Origin: Candidatus Fermentithermobacillaceae bacterium
GTDB taxonomy: Bacteria > Bacillota > Sulfobacillia > Fermentithermobacillales > Fermentithermobacillaceae
Assembly (NCBI GenBank): GCA_012842425.1
Contig: DUSU01000045.1
Location: 1-35,807 of the forward strand
DNA: 35,807 bases
Direction: 5' to 3'
Part shown: piece after piece, positions 33,127 to 35,807 of the stretch
How the letters are laid out: each line of letters opens with the position of its first letter
How positions within the stretch are numbered: the first letter of the stretch is position 1
Translations under genes and position numbers: made by a program
Notes under the pieces: generated by a model
Databases searched by the model: none
The model's input: the letters and a program-made list of their open reading frames with translations, nothing else
Told to the model about the DNA's origin: nothing

Positions 33127-34248
33127 ATGGCACACGCATATACGCCTGGACTAAAAGTCACCGAAAGGGCGGTAATCCGAAAGACACGCCGCCTGCCCCT
33201 CCTCGGAGAAGTTCTTGTCCAACAAGGGGCGGCAGTATCACCGGATACTATTGTTGCCCGGACCAACATCCCGGGGAACCCGCAGACTGTGAACGTCGCC
33301 AACTCCCTGGGAGTGGAGCCTGAAGATATCGCCGATTTCATGAAGGTTAAGACCGGAGGCTCCATCAAGAAGGGCGAGGTCTTGGCTGAGTATAAGTCCT
33401 TCTTTGGGCTCTTCAAGCACACCGTTACCTCGCCGGTAGACGGTGTGGTGGAGATGATCTCCACTGTTACCGGTCAGGTTACGCTCCGCGAGCCCCCGAT
33501 CCCCATTGAGGTCGACGCTTACATCGACGGTGTCGTCGAAGAGGTACTACCTCAGGAAGGCGTCATCATTAAGACAGAGGGTGCCTTTATCCAGGGCATC
33601 TTCGGCGTCGGCGGAGAGACCCAGGGTGTCATCAGAGTGGCCGTTGAGGGTCCCGATGATATCCTTGACGAGGCTCAAGTGAAGTCCGACGACAAGGGCA
33701 AGATCATCGTCGGCGGTTCGCTCGTTACCGCGGCAGCCATCAAGAAGGCAGGCGAGGTCGGCGCCCTTGGCATCGTGGCCGGAGGCATTATCGACAGCGA
33801 CCTCATCGAGTACCTAGGCCACGACATTGGTGTCGCCATTACCGGACACGAAGATGTACCGGTGACCGTCATCATTACCGAGGGCTTCGGTAGGATGCGC
33901 ATGGCCCACAGGACCTTCGAGCTGCTCAAGAGGCTCCAGGGGTTCAGGGCTTCCATCAACGGGGCTACTCAGATCCGCGCGGGCGTTATGAGGCCCGAGA
34001 TCATCGTCCCCGGCTACCAGCCCCAGGAAGTGGCCAAGGAGCAAGACCTATCGCAGGGTCTTGTACCCGGAACGCCCCTCCGCATAATCCGCGAGCCTTA
34101 CTTCGGACAACTGGCCGAAGTGGTGGATCTGCCGCCTGAGCTCCAGGTCATTGAGACCGAGGCTCACGTCAGAATCCTCCGCGCCAAACTTGCCGACGGC
34201 ACTATCGTTACTGTGCCTCGCGCGAACGTAGAGATCATCGAGGCGTAA
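33127..34248 (+). CDS. Barrel-sandwich/KOW-like partner protein of MutL-type ATPase
   Basis: Uncharacterised, 373 residues. Residues about 80-155 contain two lipoyl/biotinyl-like half-motifs, TSPVDGVVEMIS and AYIDGVVEEVLPQEGVIIKT. There is no lysine at the turn that would carry a cofactor, so it is probably a structural barrel-sandwich. The central part (190-260) has an alternating hydrophobic pattern, VGALGIVAGGIIDSDLIEYL. The C-terminus (about 315-372) resembles a KOW/SH3 barrel, GTPLRIIREPYFGQLAEVVD with VTVPRANVEIIE. ATG 33127 is preceded by AAGGAGGAGGG. Tight linkage to the ATPase suggests a two-protein complex. A hairpin follows the stop. Confidence 0.78.
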   Translation: MAHAYTPGLKVTERAVIRKTRRLPLLGEVLVQQGAAVSPDTIVARTNIPGNPQTVNVANSLGVEPEDIADFMKVKTGGSIKKGEVLAEYKSFFGLFKHTVTSPVDGVVEMISTVTGQVTLREPPIPIEVDAYIDGVVEEVLPQEGVIIKTEGAFIQGIFGVGGETQGVIRVAVEGPDDILDEAQVKSDDKGKIIVGGSLVTAAAIKKAGEVGALGIVAGGIIDSDLIEYLGHDIGVAITGHEDVPVTVIITEGFGRMRMAHRTFELLKRLQGFRASINGATQIRAGVMRPEIIVPGYQPQEVAKEQDLSQGLVPGTPLRIIREPYFGQLAEVVDLPPELQVIETEAHVRILRAKLADGTIVTVPRANVEIIEA

Positions 34249-34270
34249 GGCGCTCGAGACTCACTTGCAC

Positions 34271-34309
34271 ACGCAGGACCCGCCTCTTAGGGGGCGGGTC
34301 CTCTTGCGT
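34271..34309 (+). terminator. Terminator-like hairpin closing the ATPase block
   Basis: AGGACCCGCC (34275-34284) pairs with GGCGGGTCCT (34293-34302), with ACGC/GCGT able to extend the stem. The T-tract is weak, but the hairpin is strong and lies 23 bases beyond the stop codon. Confidence 0.7.
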
Positions 34310-34414
34310 TAAGTATCTTATTATGGAGGGATAAAATCCCTGCGGAGAGAAAAAAGGTACACTAGTGGGAAGAACGTGTGCCTAAGAAGTAGAGAAGGGA
34401 GGCATAGCGAGAGC

Positions 34415-35365
34415 ATGGACAAGAACCTTCTCAAGGAGTTCATGGCCGAAGAGGCCATTCCTTTACGGACCAAGTTCGACGATTACCTCGCTGTTGCCCT
34501 AGGTGTAAGGCGGGCGACCCAGTTTATCTCACCGGCTGAACTGCCCGATGCCGCCATACTGGGCGCCACCATAGACGAGCGTTTCCGTCAGAAGATTGAG
34601 GGCCGGAGACTGCCCGGAGAATCCCTGAGCGATTTCATGAAGAACAAGATGGGGAAGTACTGGCGCAGAAACAGGGCCCACGAAGTGCGCTACCGGCTGG
34701 ATACGCTGAGAAACATCTACAAGGATGTTGTAGAGGGTTCTCACTCGTACCAGACCTACATGGGTTGGGCCAGAAAACTGGGCCTTTCTTATAAGGAATT
34801 GGAGTCTAGGCCCACCATTCGCGAGATATACCTTTTCAAAGACCCTGAAGTTGCCCGCGAGCTAGACGAGCTCCAGGACCTCCGGAAAGACATAAGGTGG
34901 GAGAAGATGCGGGCTCCCGGAGCCAATCAGCCGGGCTACGCCAGGGCTTTCCCCGAGGAGCAGAACCCGGCCTTCGTTAAGAAGCTGGGGCGAATACTCG
35001 GTTTCCCCGTGTGCTGCATTGAGCGGTACGCATTTGACAGAGAATCGGCGGTCTTGTCGCCCGAACAGCGCGCATCCAACCAGCTGGTGAATTTGGAAAC
35101 GGAAGAGGAGTACAATCCGTACGCGTTTTTCACCAAGGACTTCTTCCCGTGCCAGCCTGATTGCGAGAATGCTGCTCAAATGGGTATAGCTATCTACGAG
35201 TCCCTTCAGGCGATAGATCCCGATGTAGCAGCAGAGTACCTACGCCATCTGTCTCAGAACGTCGATCTGGTCCGGGAGTACCCCGAGATCATCCGGAAGA
35301 AGATTGAGGCCCTGGAGAAGATGGCGGCCACCGCAAAAGCCCAGGAAGGCGATAGTGTTGAGTGA
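34415..35365 (+). CDS. DUF483-like Cys-rich protein
   Basis: Function unknown. About 316 residues. The C-terminal half carries a four-Cys pattern: two adjacent Cys in LGFPVCCIERYAFD and two in FFPCQPDCENA, as in DUF483-type proteins. They are likely to bind a metal or Fe-S cluster. The N-terminal half is helical and charged, with KNKMGKYWRRNRAHEVRYRL. ATG 34415 has GGGAGG about 12 bases upstream; an earlier in-frame start at 34376 lacks a site. The stop overlaps the start of the uracil-DNA glycosylase gene, so the two are translated together. This suggests, but does not prove, a link with DNA repair or nucleic acid handling. Confidence 0.72.
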   Translation: MDKNLLKEFMAEEAIPLRTKFDDYLAVALGVRRATQFISPAELPDAAILGATIDERFRQKIEGRRLPGESLSDFMKNKMGKYWRRNRAHEVRYRLDTLRNIYKDVVEGSHSYQTYMGWARKLGLSYKELESRPTIREIYLFKDPEVARELDELQDLRKDIRWEKMRAPGANQPGYARAFPEEQNPAFVKKLGRILGFPVCCIERYAFDRESAVLSPEQRASNQLVNLETEEEYNPYAFFTKDFFPCQPDCENAAQMGIAIYESLQAIDPDVAAEYLRHLSQNVDLVREYPEIIRKKIEALEKMAATAKAQEGDSVE

Positions 35366-35807
35366 CAGCGCCAAGATAGAGCAACGTTCCCTGTTCGACT
35401 CCTTAGACGAACTACGGGTGCCTCAGGGACAAGCATCCCTTTTCCCAGTTGACGAGAAGGCCCCCAGTTGGGCGGACGTCCCCAAACCGGTGGACGTGCC
35501 CAAACCCGTGGAAGTGCCCAAGCCGTGCCGGGACAACGAGTGGCTGGGCATCGCAGACCTTGACGAACTCCGACGGGAAGTGGTCCTTTGCCGCTCGTGC
35601 GGCCTCAGGGATGGGGCCAGAGGAGTGGTCTTCGGCGAAGGAAACCCAAGCGCCGACATAATGTTTGTCGGTGAGGGGCCCGGTAGGACCGAAGATGAGA
35701 CCGGGCGGCCTTTCGTGGGACGCGCGGGACAGCTTCTCGAGTACGCCCTTAAGACTATCGGGCTTTCGCGCCGGGAAGTGTTCATAGCCAACATAGTAAA
35801 GTGCAGG
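35355..35807 (+). CDS. Family-4 uracil-DNA glycosylase, 3' partial
   Basis: Removes uracil from DNA. 151 codons are present before the window edge. The N-terminus is a variable leader (about 1-70) with tandem VPKPV(D/E) repeats. The catalytic domain begins about residue 72 with the first Fe-S ligands in LCRSCGLRDGARGVV, followed by the family motif VGEGPGRTEDETGRPFVGRA and VFIANIVKCR, where the next cluster Cys sits. The pattern fits the family 4 Fe-S enzymes common in thermophiles and many Bacillota. GTG 35355 or TTG 35358 is the start (AGGAAGG 35343-35349), overlapping the upstream gene by 8-11 bases. Confidence 0.92.
   Translation, partial: MLSDSAKIEQRSLFDSLDELRVPQGQASLFPVDEKAPSWADVPKPVDVPKPVEVPKPCRDNEWLGIADLDELRREVVLCRSCGLRDGARGVVFGEGNPSADIMFVGEGPGRTEDETGRPFVGRAGQLLEYALKTIGLSRREVFIANIVKCR
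35478..35525 (+). repeat. 18-bp coding tandem repeat in the glycosylase leader
   Basis: About 2.7 copies of an 18-bp unit encoding V-P-K-P-V-D/E, in frame, form a stiff proline-rich linker between the N-terminal leader and the catalytic domain. Confidence 0.8.

Noticed and set aside
33127-34248. Biotin or lipoyl carrier protein
   Set aside because: The lipoyl-like half-motifs lack the modified lysine and its usual context.

Overview
The window reads as chromosomal DNA of a GC-rich member of the Bacillota, probably an anaerobic amino-acid or peptide fermenter. Supporting signs are strong Shine-Dalgarno sites, GTG and TTG starts, and the acpS-nnr-endoAI-endoA gene order familiar from Bacillus relatives. 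Others are a NiCo riboswitch, a FeoB/DtxR iron system, and many peptidases and amino-acid hydrolases. No tRNA, rRNA, CRISPR array, IS element or phage gene was seen. The lineage is an inference from gene content.

Layout. 1-1280: three damaged genes in a row (frameshifted dCTP deaminase, frameshifted SdpI-like membrane protein, decayed PIN-domain toxin). 1400-4335: iron-regulated dtxR-feoB operon whose promoter carries two TTAGG/CCTAA-type boxes. 4424-5540: a NiCo riboswitch with a transcription terminator controlling a cation-efflux (CDF) gene. 5555-11112 (minus strand): arginase-family hydrolase, C69 dipeptidase, then tldE and tldD. Upstream of the dipeptidase is a gene-free stretch with about six degenerate 32-bp tandem repeats and a palindrome lying in the promoter spacer. 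11362-12975: fused formiminotransferase-cyclodeaminase. 12992-15811 (minus): TrkH and TrkA potassium uptake. 16040-17827 (minus): oligoendopeptidase F.

18033-24257 (plus): two CNNM/CBS transporters, an NhaC-type antiporter, a D-2-hydroxyacid dehydrogenase and an M20 peptidase. 24307-29850: acpS, NAD(P)HX repair enzyme, the EndoAI/EndoA toxin-antitoxin pair, a PLP D-cysteine desulfhydrase-like enzyme, a C26 gamma-glutamyl hydrolase and a DmpA-type aminopeptidase. The tight spacing, with two ATGA overlaps, suggests co-transcription of acpS through endoA and perhaps beyond.

29951-34248 holds the least explained block: a two-helix membrane protein, a small conserved-looking protein with a basic tail, a MutL/GlmL-type ASKHA ATPase, and a protein combining barrel-sandwich-like repeats with a KOW-like C-terminus. 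No B12-dependent mutase is present. The block may be an undescribed ATPase-driven system. 34415-35807: a Cys-rich DUF483-like protein overlapping a family-4 Fe-S uracil-DNA glycosylase that runs off the window.
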